Shown: one piece after another, positions 6,705 through 13,181 of the stretch
Position numbering within the stretch: the first letter of the stretch is position 1
Layout of the letters: the number at the start of each line of letters is the position of its first letter
Source: JAGQTE01 sp964648005
GTDB lineage: Bacteria > Actinomycetota > Acidimicrobiia > Acidimicrobiales > Acidimicrobilacustridaceae
Direction of reading: 5' to 3'
DNA: 13,181 bases
Assembly (NCBI GenBank): GCA_964648005.1
Contig: CAZYKR010000107.1
Location: 1-13,181, forward strand
Position numbers and translations under genes: made by a program
Notes under the pieces: model-generated
The model's database searches: none
What the model was told of the DNA's origin: nothing
What the model saw: the letters and a program-made list of their open reading frames with translations, nothing else

Positions 6705-7329
6705 GGCCGAGGCGGGGACCAGCACCGAAGATCCCAAGCGCCAGAAGATCCTGGACGCCGCGCTCGCCGTGTTCTGCGAGCGGACCTTCGCCGGGTGCAA
6801 CGTGCCGTCGATCGCCGAGCGCGCCGGGGTCGCCACCGGGACGATCTACCGGTACTTCCCGTCGAAGGAGGCGCTGCTCAACGAGCTGTACCGCACCTGG
6901 AAGGGCGAGCTGCGTCGCCGCCTCGTGGACGACGGCCTGCGCCTCGACCCGGGTGACGACGCCCGGGCCGTGTTCGACCACTGGTGGTCGGCGCTCACCG
7001 GGTTCGTGCGCGACGAGCCCCAGGCGTTCGAGTTCCTGGAGCTGCACCACCACGAGCCCTACCTCGACGACGACAGCCACGGCGAGGCCCTTGCCATCGA
7101 TGCTGCGGCGCTGGCGTTCGTGGAGGCCGGCCAGCAGGTCGGCGCTCTGCGGGACGACCAGACACCGGCGGTGCTGATCGCCCTCGTCTACGGCGCACTC
7201 GCTGGGCTGTTCCGGGCCCATCGCCTCTACGGCGACCTCGTCGACACCACCGCCTACGACCAGGCGGCCGACGCCGTCTGGGACATGGTCCGCAACCGCA
7301 CGACACTCGACCCGAAGGACATGCCATGA
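6703..7329 (+). CDS. TetR/AcrR-family transcriptional regulator
   Basis: A 208-residue one-component repressor. Residues 11-60 form the typical DNA-binding domain: KRQKILDAALAVF, then the helix-turn-helix VPSIAERAGVATGTIYRYF (34-52) and SKEALLNELY. The rest is a helical ligand-binding domain with no recognisable ligand signature; an HHH-containing LELHHHEPYL segment (112-121) is notable. The start is uncertain: ATG 6685 is in frame and would add six residues encoded by the palindrome. I prefer 6703 because it puts the palindrome upstream, as an operator would be, and gives a normal N-terminal length before the first helix. The stop overlaps the dehydrogenase start in ATGA, so the two are co-translated and the dehydrogenase is the probable target along with the regulator itself. 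The inducer is unknown. Confidence 0.93.
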   Translation: MAEAGTSTEDPKRQKILDAALAVFCERTFAGCNVPSIAERAGVATGTIYRYFPSKEALLNELYRTWKGELRRRLVDDGLRLDPGDDARAVFDHWWSALTGFVRDEPQAFEFLELHHHEPYLDDDSHGEALAIDAAALAFVEAGQQVGALRDDQTPAVLIALVYGALAGLFRAHRLYGDLVDTTAYDQAADAVWDMVRNRTTLDPKDMP

Positions 7330-8180
7330 CCGTCTCGACCTCCAAGACCGTGCTCATCACCGGCTGCTCCACCGGCATCGGCCGCGCCACCGCCGAGCGC
7401 TTCGTGCGCGCCGGGTGGACGACGTATGCCACCGCCCGCAAGCCCGAGACGCTGGCCGACCTCGAGGCGCTGGGGTGCCGCACCCTCGCCCTCGACGTGA
7501 ACGACGAAGCGTCGATGGTCACCGCCGTCGAGCAGGTCGAAGCCGACGAGGGCGCCGTCGGCGTGCTCGTCAACAACGCCGGCTTCAGCCTGACGGGGCC
7601 GATCGAGGCGGTGCCGATGGACGAGGTGCGCCGCCAGTTCGACACCAACGTGTTCGGTCTGGTCCGCATGTGCCAGCTCGTCCTGCCCCAGATGCGGGCG
7701 CAGGGCTGGGGGCGCATCATCAACATCTCGTCGATGGGCGGCAAGCTCACCTTCCCGGGCATGGGCTTCTACCACGGCACCAAGTACGCCGTGGAGGCCA
7801 TCTCCGACGCGCTGCGCTTCGAGGTGCGGCCCTTCGGCGTGAAGGTCGTGCTCGTCGAGCCCGGACTGATCAAGACGGCCTTCGGCGACACCGCCACCGG
7901 GCACCTCGACACCCAGGTGCCCGACGACAGCCCGTACGCCAGCTTCGTCGAGGGCGTCGCCAAGGCGGTCGCCGACTCGTACGAGGGGCCGATGGGCGCC
8001 CTGGCCGTCGGCCCCGACGCCGTCGCGAAGGTGATCGAGCGGGCGGCCACCAGCGATCGACCGCGGGCCCGGTACGTCGTCACCGCCGGCGCCAAGGCGC
8101 TGCACGCCACCAAGGTGCTGTTGCCCGACGCCGGGTGGGACCTCGCTATGCGCGTCCAGTTCCCCCAGCCGGGTCGCTGA
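7326..8180 (+). CDS. Classical short-chain dehydrogenase/reductase (SDR)
   Basis: A 284-residue NAD(P)-dependent oxidoreductase. The cofactor loop TGCSTGIG (12-19), LDVND (56-60), NNAG (83-86), catalytic Ser136 in INISSM and YHGTK with Tyr149 and Lys153 (149-153) are all in place with the usual 13-residue Ser-Tyr spacing. Arg38-Lys39 after the second strand favour NADP(H), an inference. VEPGLIKTAF (177-186) is the usual loop after the last core strand. A C-terminal extension of about 50 residues resembles the alcohol/ketone SDRs often annotated simply as oxidoreductases. The start at 7326 overlaps the regulator stop by 4 bp and has GAAGGA at 7314-7319, an excellent ribosome binding site. Its last 35 bases overlap the convergent Gfo/Idh/MocA gene. 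The substrate cannot be named. Confidence 0.94.
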   Translation: MTVSTSKTVLITGCSTGIGRATAERFVRAGWTTYATARKPETLADLEALGCRTLALDVNDEASMVTAVEQVEADEGAVGVLVNNAGFSLTGPIEAVPMDEVRRQFDTNVFGLVRMCQLVLPQMRAQGWGRIINISSMGGKLTFPGMGFYHGTKYAVEAISDALRFEVRPFGVKVVLVEPGLIKTAFGDTATGHLDTQVPDDSPYASFVEGVAKAVADSYEGPMGALAVGPDAVAKVIERAATSDRPRARYVVTAGAKALHATKVLLPDAGWDLAMRVQFPQPGR

Positions 8181-9576
8181 GCGCCGCCCACACGTCGCCG
8201 GCAAAGGTACCGACATCGACGGTGGTACCCGTCGCCGCCGCCTCCATGGCGGCGTAGGCGAGCACGTGGCTCGGCACCGCCGCCCGGATCGACGTGCGCG
8301 GCGGCGCCCCGGTGCGCAGCGCGTGGAGCACATCCTCGAACAGGGGCCGTTCGCCGCCGCCGTGGCCGTCGGTCGCCGTCGGGATCGGGATGCGGCGCAC
8401 CTTGCCCGTGACGTGGTCGGCGTGGTGCAGCTCACCTTCGAGCGCACCGAGCATGCCGAACGCCGAGCCCTTGGTGCCGTCGATGCGGAACTCCCGCATC
8501 GACCGGTACGACGTGGACTGCAGCGTGAACGATGCCAGCACGCCGTTGGCGAACGCCACGTCGACCGTCTGGGCCGACGGCTGGTCGTTGTCGCCGACCT
8601 TCCAGGCGCAGCGTCCCCAGCGGGTGGTGGCGAGCGCCTCGGCGAGACCCGCAGGCGTGTGGTCATCGGTGACGGCCGAGACGGGCCAGCGCCACCAGTC
8701 GAGGCGGGCCTGCAGGCCGCGCACCGGCACCTTGCGCAGCGACGTGCGCGTCCGCCGCAGCGCACCGGCCGCTGGTCCGACGCCGTAGGGCCGACGGTGC
8801 AACGCCAGGTCGCCGAGCAGCGGCCGCAGATCCTGGTAGATCGCCACAGCGTCGTACGGGCACGTCTCGGCGTGGGGGCAGCCCTCGCTGCAGTGGTCGG
8901 GTGCGCCCGCAGGGGCGTTGGCGGAACACAGCTCGGTCGGGCGGATCAACGACGTGACCCGTTCGGGTAGGGCCCCGGCCAGCCAGCACAGCAGGTCGAG
9001 GTCGTGGCAGGACTTCTGCAGCAGCCACGGCACGGCCGACGAGCGCGTGTGGCCCCGCACGTAGCTGTGGGCGTAGTGCCAGAAGGCCACGTTCTCGGAC
9101 AGCTGGATGCTGACGATCTCGCCCAGCACGCCCGAGCGCACCACCTCGTGCAGCGCGGCGAAGACGTGGGCGAAGCGGTAGACGTGGCACACGGCGATGA
9201 CGTTGCCGGTGCGCTCGGCGGCGTCGATCAGCGCGCCGCAGCCCTCGACGTCGAGCGCCACGGGCTTCTCGAGCAGCACGTCGTAGCCGGCTTCGAGCGC
9301 CCGCACGGACGGTGTGACGTGGTAGGTGTCGCCGATCATCACCAGCGCCAACGGCGCCAGCTGCGGCTGGTCGAACAGCTCGGCGTCCGAGGCGAAGCAG
9401 CGGTTGGCCGGCAGGTTGTAGCGCTCGGCGAACCGGGCACGCCGACCCGGGTCGGGGTCGGCGACGGCCACGACCCGGCCCCGGTCGGGATGGTCGAGGT
9501 ACCAGGTGGCGTAGGCGTCGTAGCCCCGGTCGCCGGCGCCGACGACCACGGCGTCGAGCCCGGTCGGCGCGCTCAC
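8146..9576 (-). CDS. Gfo/Idh/MocA-family oxidoreductase with Cys-rich insert
   Basis: A 476-residue NAD(P)-dependent oxidoreductase of the sugar/inositol dehydrogenase superfamily. The Rossmann fold opens with AVVVGAGDRG (9-18), VVAVADPDP follows at 35-43, the family LEKPVA is at 102-107, HVYRF is at 131-135 and CHDLDLLCWL is at 190-199 with His191 and Asp194. Residues 217-239 carry a C-x11-C-x3-C-x5-C cluster (Cys217, 229, 233, 239), then CPYDAVAIYQDL. The length exceeds the usual 330-380, mainly through this region. The start is GTG at 9576: it overlaps the upstream stop as GTGA and puts the Rossmann loop close to the N terminus. The frame is open upstream as far as 10998, but that part is a shadow of the MBL gene. 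The stop overlaps the SDR gene by 35 bp tail to tail. The substrate is unknown; coupling to an alkyl-sulfatase-like hydrolase suggests a shared pathway. Confidence 0.92.
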   Translation of the reverse strand: MSAPTGLDAVVVGAGDRGYDAYATWYLDHPDRGRVVAVADPDPGRRARFAERYNLPANRCFASDAELFDQPQLAPLALVMIGDTYHVTPSVRALEAGYDVLLEKPVALDVEGCGALIDAAERTGNVIAVCHVYRFAHVFAALHEVVRSGVLGEIVSIQLSENVAFWHYAHSYVRGHTRSSAVPWLLQKSCHDLDLLCWLAGALPERVTSLIRPTELCSANAPAGAPDHCSEGCPHAETCPYDAVAIYQDLRPLLGDLALHRRPYGVGPAAGALRRTRTSLRKVPVRGLQARLDWWRWPVSAVTDDHTPAGLAEALATTRWGRCAWKVGDNDQPSAQTVDVAFANGVLASFTLQSTSYRSMREFRIDGTKGSAFGMLGALEGELHHADHVTGKVRRIPIPTATDGHGGGERPLFEDVLHALRTGAPPRTSIRAAVPSHVLAYAAMEAAATGTTVDVGTFAGDVWAALSDPAGGTGRA

Positions 9577-11276
9577 CCCTCGGGTGCTTCCCAGCCGTCG
9601 AACAACGCCACGGTGGCCAGCAGCCGGTCGCGGTCGCCGACCAGCGCCACTTCGTCCATCGCCAGCGCGTCGGTCCACGACAGCGCCCCGGTGACGAGGG
9701 CGATCAGGTCGTCCCGCCGCAACGTCACGGTGAGGTCGCAGCAGTCGACGCCGTCTTCGATGGCGCACACGCCGCGTCGGATCGCCAGCGTGCACGGCGT
9801 GGCGTCGACCAGGGCCAACCCGACCCGCACGCTGGTGTCGGCGCTGCGCTCGGGATCGAGGCGCAGGCTCAGCGCCTCGACCGTGTCGCGCTCGGGCACG
9901 CCGTGCAACAGCTCGGCGGCGTTGGACCGGGCGACGAAGCCGGCGATCGTCGGGAGATCCATGGCGATCGTGCCGTCGAGCACCGCGGCCTCGGTCAGCC
10001 ACCAGTTGCGGGCGTTGGCGTTGATGGTGGCGTACGCCATCGATCGCAGCGCCGTGGCCTTCAGCCGCTTGACCTCGTCGGCGAGCGCCTCGTCGATGGC
10101 CGGCTCGGCCCGAAGCAGCCACGACGCCAGCTTGGCCGCCCACGCCATGCGTCCGTCGGCGACGGCGTCGCGCAGCGACGCGGCGGCGGCCTCGGGGCCG
10201 CCGGCCAAGGCGACGACCTCGGCCGCCTCCTCGCCCGGGGCTGGCGGCAGCAGGTCGGCGCCGTCGCCGCTGAACCAGCCGTACAGCCCGGCGTAGATGT
10301 TGCGCACACAGATCTCGACCTTGCCGTAGAGCTCGGCGAGCCACGGGCTCGCCGCCAGGTGCTCGGGCAGGCGCACGGTGGCGGCGAGCTCGTCGGGCGT
10401 CATGCCGGCGTTCATGCCACGGATGGTCTGGTCGAACACGTACTGGATGCCGTCGCGGTACGTGGTGAGCACGGCGTCGACCTCGGCGGCACCCGACACC
10501 GGCGCTCCGTGGCACGGCACGAGGTGTCCGGCGCCGAGCGCTCGGATGCGGTCGACGCTCGAGTACCAGTCGCGCGGGTCGCGGTAACGGGCGCCGCGGA
10601 TCGTGTACACGTTGGGGAACGACCGGTAGACGGTGTCGGCGCTCAGCACGATGCCGTCGTCGGGCAGCCACACCAGGATCTCGTCCGGGGACTCGCCCGG
10701 GGTGAACTGCACCTGCAGCCGCACGCCGGCGATGGTCAGCTCCTGCTCGTCGCGGAAGGTGGTCGTCGGGGGGATGAAGCCGCGGTCGGCCCCGGCGCGC
10801 ACGCGCTGCCCGATGCCGTTGACGACGAACCCCTCGGGGCCGTCGGGCAGCAGCGACCCGTACATGTGCATGGCGCCGAGCGTGTAGCGGGGGGCGAGGA
10901 TGTTGGCGAACTCGTTGACGTAGTACGGCACCGTCTCGTGGGCGACGATCTCGACGTTCGGCTCGTCCTCGGGGGCGACCCACGCCCGCGTGCCCCACAC
11001 GTGGTCCGGATGTCCGTGGGTGTAGATCACGCCGCGCACCGGCAGGTCGGTGAGCTCGCGGATGGCGTCGCGCGCCTCGGACGCCGCCTGGACGCCCTCC
11101 ATGGTGTCGACGACGACGAGGCCGCCGTCACCGATGATCACGACGGTGTTGGCCAGGCCGTAGCCGATGGCGACGAGCACGCGGTCACCGACACGCTCGA
11201 CCCGGCGGTCAAAGCTGGCGGCCAGGTCGGTCAGCGCCGGGTGGGCGGCGGGCTCGGGCGTGGGGATGGTGGTCAT
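9573..11276 (-). CDS. Alkyl-sulfatase-like metallo-beta-lactamase-fold hydrolase with C-terminal SCP2-like domain
   Basis: A 567-residue protein with the SdsA1/BDS1 architecture: an MBL hydrolase domain (about 20-270), a helical middle region (about 270-430) and an SCP2-like C terminus (about 435-560). The metal motif THGHPDH covers 86-92 (His87, His89, Asp91, His92). FTPGESPDEI (191-200) supplies Glu195, and CHGAPVSG (255-262) supplies His256. The segment LSADTVYRSFPNVYTIRGA (211-229) aligns with the part of SdsA-type enzymes that normally has a metal-binding Glu and a His-Asn-Leu stretch. Here it has Asp214 and Pro221-Asn-Val. Alkyl sulfatases release alcohols from sulfate esters; with these changes the leaving group could differ. 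There is no evident signal peptide, so it is probably cytoplasmic. The start at 11276 is supported by GGAG 7 bases upstream; the frame is open to 11393 but runs into the divergent gene. It is coupled to the downstream oxidoreductase by a 4-bp overlap. Confidence 0.9.
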   Translation of the reverse strand: MTTIPTPEPAAHPALTDLAASFDRRVERVGDRVLVAIGYGLANTVVIIGDGGLVVVDTMEGVQAASEARDAIRELTDLPVRGVIYTHGHPDHVWGTRAWVAPEDEPNVEIVAHETVPYYVNEFANILAPRYTLGAMHMYGSLLPDGPEGFVVNGIGQRVRAGADRGFIPPTTTFRDEQELTIAGVRLQVQFTPGESPDEILVWLPDDGIVLSADTVYRSFPNVYTIRGARYRDPRDWYSSVDRIRALGAGHLVPCHGAPVSGAAEVDAVLTTYRDGIQYVFDQTIRGMNAGMTPDELAATVRLPEHLAASPWLAELYGKVEICVRNIYAGLYGWFSGDGADLLPPAPGEEAAEVVALAGGPEAAAASLRDAVADGRMAWAAKLASWLLRAEPAIDEALADEVKRLKATALRSMAYATINANARNWWLTEAAVLDGTIAMDLPTIAGFVARSNAAELLHGVPERDTVEALSLRLDPERSADTSVRVGLALVDATPCTLAIRRGVCAIEDGVDCCDLTVTLRRDDLIALVTGALSWTDALAMDEVALVGDRDRLLATVALFDGWEAPEG

Positions 11277-11374
11277 CGGTGGTCTCCGCGGCGGTCGCTG
11301 GTACGGTCGGGCGAGCTCATCGCCGCCCCTCGGGTGTTGCCCCTCGGCGCCGGGCGCAACGGAAGGAGTCAACC
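11277..11374. promoter_or_regulatory. Divergent intergenic region between MBL hydrolase and small membrane protein
   Basis: This 98-bp spacer contains the ribosome binding sites of both genes. On the plus strand GGAAGGAG (11361-11368) lies 6 bases before ATG 11375, the strongest site in the window. On the minus strand GGAG lies 7 bases before ATG 11276. TACGGT at 11302-11307 could be a plus-strand -10, but no -35 is seen. No clear palindrome is present. Confidence 0.35.
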
Positions 11375-11662
11375 ATGGGATGCATCCTGGCACTGCTGGC
11401 CACGGTGGCCCCGCGCTTCGTGATCTTCCTGCTCTGGATCTTCTCGGATCGGCTGAGCGTGGCCTTCTCGTCGTTCATTCTGGGCTTCCTCGGCTTCTTG
11501 CTGCTGCCCTACACGACGGTGTTCTACGCCTTCGCCTACGAGCCGATCCGCGGCGTGTCCGGGTTCGGCTGGTTCATCGTGCTGCTCGGCTTCTTCATCG
11601 ACATGTCGTCGTGGTTCGGCAACGCCAAGCAGGGCAACGACTACCGCACCCGCAGCGTCTGA
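11375..11662 (+). CDS. Small multi-pass membrane protein, conserved hypothetical
   Basis: A 95-residue hydrophobic protein with probably three membrane segments: about 4-23 (ILALLATVAPRFVIFLLWIF), 30-55 with a central FLLLP, and 64-82 (FGWFIVLLGFFIDMSSWFG). Asp25-Arg26 lies in the first loop and there is a hydrophilic, positively charged tail, NAKQGNDYRTRSV. Pro46 and Asp76 inside or near membrane segments are notable. It looks like short actinobacterial membrane proteins that begin MGC followed by a hydrophobic helix; I know no function for them. The start is well fixed by the strong ribosome binding site 6 bases upstream; the same frame is open to 11279 but that stretch is intergenic. It is convergent with the TPP enzyme, stops 7 bases apart, so it is most likely monocistronic. 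Confidence 0.82.
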   Translation: MGCILALLATVAPRFVIFLLWIFSDRLSVAFSSFILGFLGFLLLPYTTVFYAFAYEPIRGVSGFGWFIVLLGFFIDMSSWFGNAKQGNDYRTRSV

Positions 11663-11669
11663 CCGTCGG

Positions 11670-13181
11670 TCACATCCCGGGGACGATGGCCTCGACCAGC
11701 GCCGGCCCGGGTGTGGCGATGGCCTGCTCGAGCTGCGCCGTGAACTCCTCGGCGGTGGTGGCGCGCGTGGCGGGGACGCCGAGCCCAGTGGCGATCGACA
11801 CGAAGTCCATGTCGGGCCGGTGCAGGTCGAGCATCTCCTTGGCCTTCGGACCGCCCGCCTCGGCACCGACCCGGTTCAGCTCCATGTTCAACACGGCGTA
11901 GGACCGGTTGTTCAACAACACGGTCGTGACGTCGAGCCCCTCACGAGCCATCGTCCACAGCGACTGGATCGTGTAGAGCGAGCTGCCGTCGGACTCGAGG
12001 CAGATCACCGGGCGATCGGGGCAGGCGATGGCGGCTCCGGTGGCGACCGGCAGGCCCTGGCCGATGGCGCCGCCGGTGAGGCAGAGCCAGTCGTGCGCCG
12101 GGGCGCCGGCGGTGAACATCGGCGCCCACAGGCCCGACGTGTTGCCCTCGTCGCTGACGATGGCACCCTCGGGCAGGAGCGCACCGAGGGCGGCGCAGAC
12201 CGTCTCGGCGGTGAGGTCGCCGGTGGGTCGATCCGGGCGGGAGGCGGCGGCCGGAGTAGCGCCGTCCGCCGGCGCGCCCAGCTCCTCCGCCAGCGCCGCC
12301 AGGGCGGCGACCCCGTCGTCGGACGGGCCGGCGAGCACGTGCACCTCGCAGCCGTCGGGCACCAGGTAGCTGGCCTTGTTGGGGTAGGCGAAGAACGACA
12401 CCGGCGCCTTGGCGTCGACGACGATCATGTGGCGCAGCCCGTCCATCTGCGCCTGGGCGAACTCGGCCAGATAGGCGAGCCGGTCGACGCCGGGGATGCC
12501 GGCGCCGCGCTCGAGCCGGGCCGGGAAGGTCTCGGCCAGCAGCTTGGCGCCCGACGCGTTGGCCACGCGGCTGGCGGCGTCGAGGCCGTCGGTGCGCAGG
12601 ACCGAGCCGCCGACGAACAGCGCCGCCGGCTCACCGGAGCGCAGCACGTCGGCCACCGCCCGGATCGTGTCGTCGGCGACGGTGGCGCGTGCCGCCGGGG
12701 CGACCGGGGACGCGACGACACCGCCGTCGAGCCAGCTCACGTCGGCGGGCAGGATCAGCGTGGCCACCTGTCCGGGCGGGCCCATGGCCACCGCCACCGC
12801 CTCGGCGGCATCGGCGCCGACCTCGTCGGGCTTGGCCGACCAGCGGATCCACGAGCTGACGTTGCGGGCCACGGTCTCGATGTCGGACTCGAGCTGGGCG
12901 TCGTACTGCTTGTGGTAGGTGGCGTGGTCGCCGACGATGTTGACGATCGGCACCTGACCCTTGCGGGCGTTGTGGAGGTTGGCGAGGCCGTTGCCCAGGC
13001 CCGGGCCGAGGTGCAACAGCACGCCGGCGGGCTTGTCGGCCATGCGGGCGTACCCGTCGGCGGCACCCGTGGCGACGCCCTCGAACAGGGCGAGCACGCC
13101 GCGCATCTCGGGCACGTCGTCGAGGGCGGCGACGAAGTGCATCTCCGACGTGCCGGGGTTCATGAAGCACACGTCGACGCC
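11670..13181 (-). CDS. Thiamine-diphosphate-dependent enzyme, acetolactate synthase/benzoylformate decarboxylase type; 5' end beyond window
   Basis: 503 codons are visible, opening in the middle of a typical N terminus (GVDVCFMNPGTSEM), so about 15-20 residues and the start codon lie outside. The pyrimidine-binding domain shows the catalytic Glu34 in LFEGVATGAADGYARM (32-47). The central domain spans about 165-305. The pyrophosphate-binding domain shows LTGGAIGQGLPVATGAAIA (368-386) and the TPP motif SDGS (397-400) followed after 24 residues by NN (424-425). MNPGTSE and the lack of the usual acetolactate-synthase ending suggest a 2-oxo-acid decarboxylase or carboligase instead of the branched-chain biosynthetic enzyme, but the substrate is not readable. 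No regulatory-subunit gene is adjacent. GTG 13172 could be mistaken for a start; the homology pattern continues upstream of it. Confidence 0.92.
   Translation of the reverse strand, partial: GVDVCFMNPGTSEMHFVAALDDVPEMRGVLALFEGVATGAADGYARMADKPAGVLLHLGPGLGNGLANLHNARKGQVPIVNIVGDHATYHKQYDAQLESDIETVARNVSSWIRWSAKPDEVGADAAEAVAVAMGPPGQVATLILPADVSWLDGGVVASPVAPAARATVADDTIRAVADVLRSGEPAALFVGGSVLRTDGLDAASRVANASGAKLLAETFPARLERGAGIPGVDRLAYLAEFAQAQMDGLRHMIVVDAKAPVSFFAYPNKASYLVPDGCEVHVLAGPSDDGVAALAALAEELGAPADGATPAAASRPDRPTGDLTAETVCAALGALLPEGAIVSDEGNTSGLWAPMFTAGAPAHDWLCLTGGAIGQGLPVATGAAIACPDRPVICLESDGSSLYTIQSLWTMAREGLDVTTVLLNNRSYAVLNMELNRVGAEAGGPKAKEMLDLHRPDMDFVSIATGLGVPATRATTAEEFTAQLEQAIATPGPALVEAIVPGM

Noticed and set aside
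8146..10998. A 950-codon open frame on the minus strand suggesting a large fusion protein.
   Set aside because: Only the part from 9576 down reads as a protein family. The upstream part is low-complexity Arg/Ala-rich translation of the MBL gene in another frame, and the MBL frame carries all the motifs.
13170..13172. GTG at 13172 as the start of the TPP enzyme.
   Set aside because: The frame continues through Gly-Val-Asp-Val before it, as in the family N terminus, and the catalytic domain would otherwise lack its first strand. The gene is cut by the window edge.
1..13181. A defence, phage, toxin-antitoxin, CRISPR or mobile element system.
   Set aside because: No integrase, transposase, repeat-spacer array, terminal repeats, tRNA or compositional break was seen; all genes fit ordinary metabolic or regulatory families.

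Overview
The window is about 13 kb of dense, GC-rich coding DNA with strong G/C preference at third codon positions. There are no RNA genes, insertion sequences, CRISPR arrays or gene-free stretches over 300 bases. Short spacers, 4-bp stop/start overlaps, few recognisable promoters and the gene families present point to a high-GC actinomycetote. An uncultured acidimicrobial-type lineage is plausible, but that is inference. A run of ten N inside one gene shows this is a scaffold from a draft, possibly metagenomic, assembly.

Layout. At the left edge, a minus-strand gene of unknown function (1-577, 3' end cut off) diverges from a plus-strand run of three genes. These are an acyl-CoA synthetase (678-2330, interrupted by the N gap), a flavin monooxygenase with the Baeyer-Villiger fingerprint (2341-3846) and a helix-hairpin-helix plus PHP metal-dependent phosphoesterase (3857-4960). 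The synthetase and monooxygenase look like part of a catabolic route in which a ketone is oxygenated and a carboxylate is activated to its CoA ester. The PHP gene looks like housekeeping or nucleic-acid metabolism and may simply share the transcript.

Next comes a two-gene cobalamin island: cobT (minus, 4977-6038) and a cobO-type corrinoid adenosyltransferase (plus, 6103-6627), transcribed divergently from a 64-bp spacer. A TetR regulator (6703-7329) follows, translationally coupled to a classical short-chain dehydrogenase (7326-8180). A near-perfect 20-bp palindrome at 6685-6704 sits on the TetR start codon and is a strong candidate for its own operator.

The right part has a minus-strand pair: an alkyl-sulfatase-like metallo-beta-lactamase protein (11276-9573) coupled through GTGA to a Gfo/Idh/MocA oxidoreductase (9576-8146). 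The 3' end of the oxidoreductase overlaps the dehydrogenase by 35 bp tail to tail. Divergent from this pair is a 95-residue membrane protein (11375-11662) with an excellent ribosome binding site. A thiamine-diphosphate enzyme of the acetolactate synthase/benzoylformate decarboxylase type (minus, 11670-13181) runs off the right edge, lacking its N terminus.

I see no convincing new multi-gene system. The points most worth a second look are the likely artificial N gap flanked by an 8-bp duplicated contig end, the palindrome over the tetR start, the PolX-like protein that lacks a polymerase palm, the altered metal-ligand positions in the MBL enzyme, and the Cys-rich segment of the Gfo/Idh/MocA protein.
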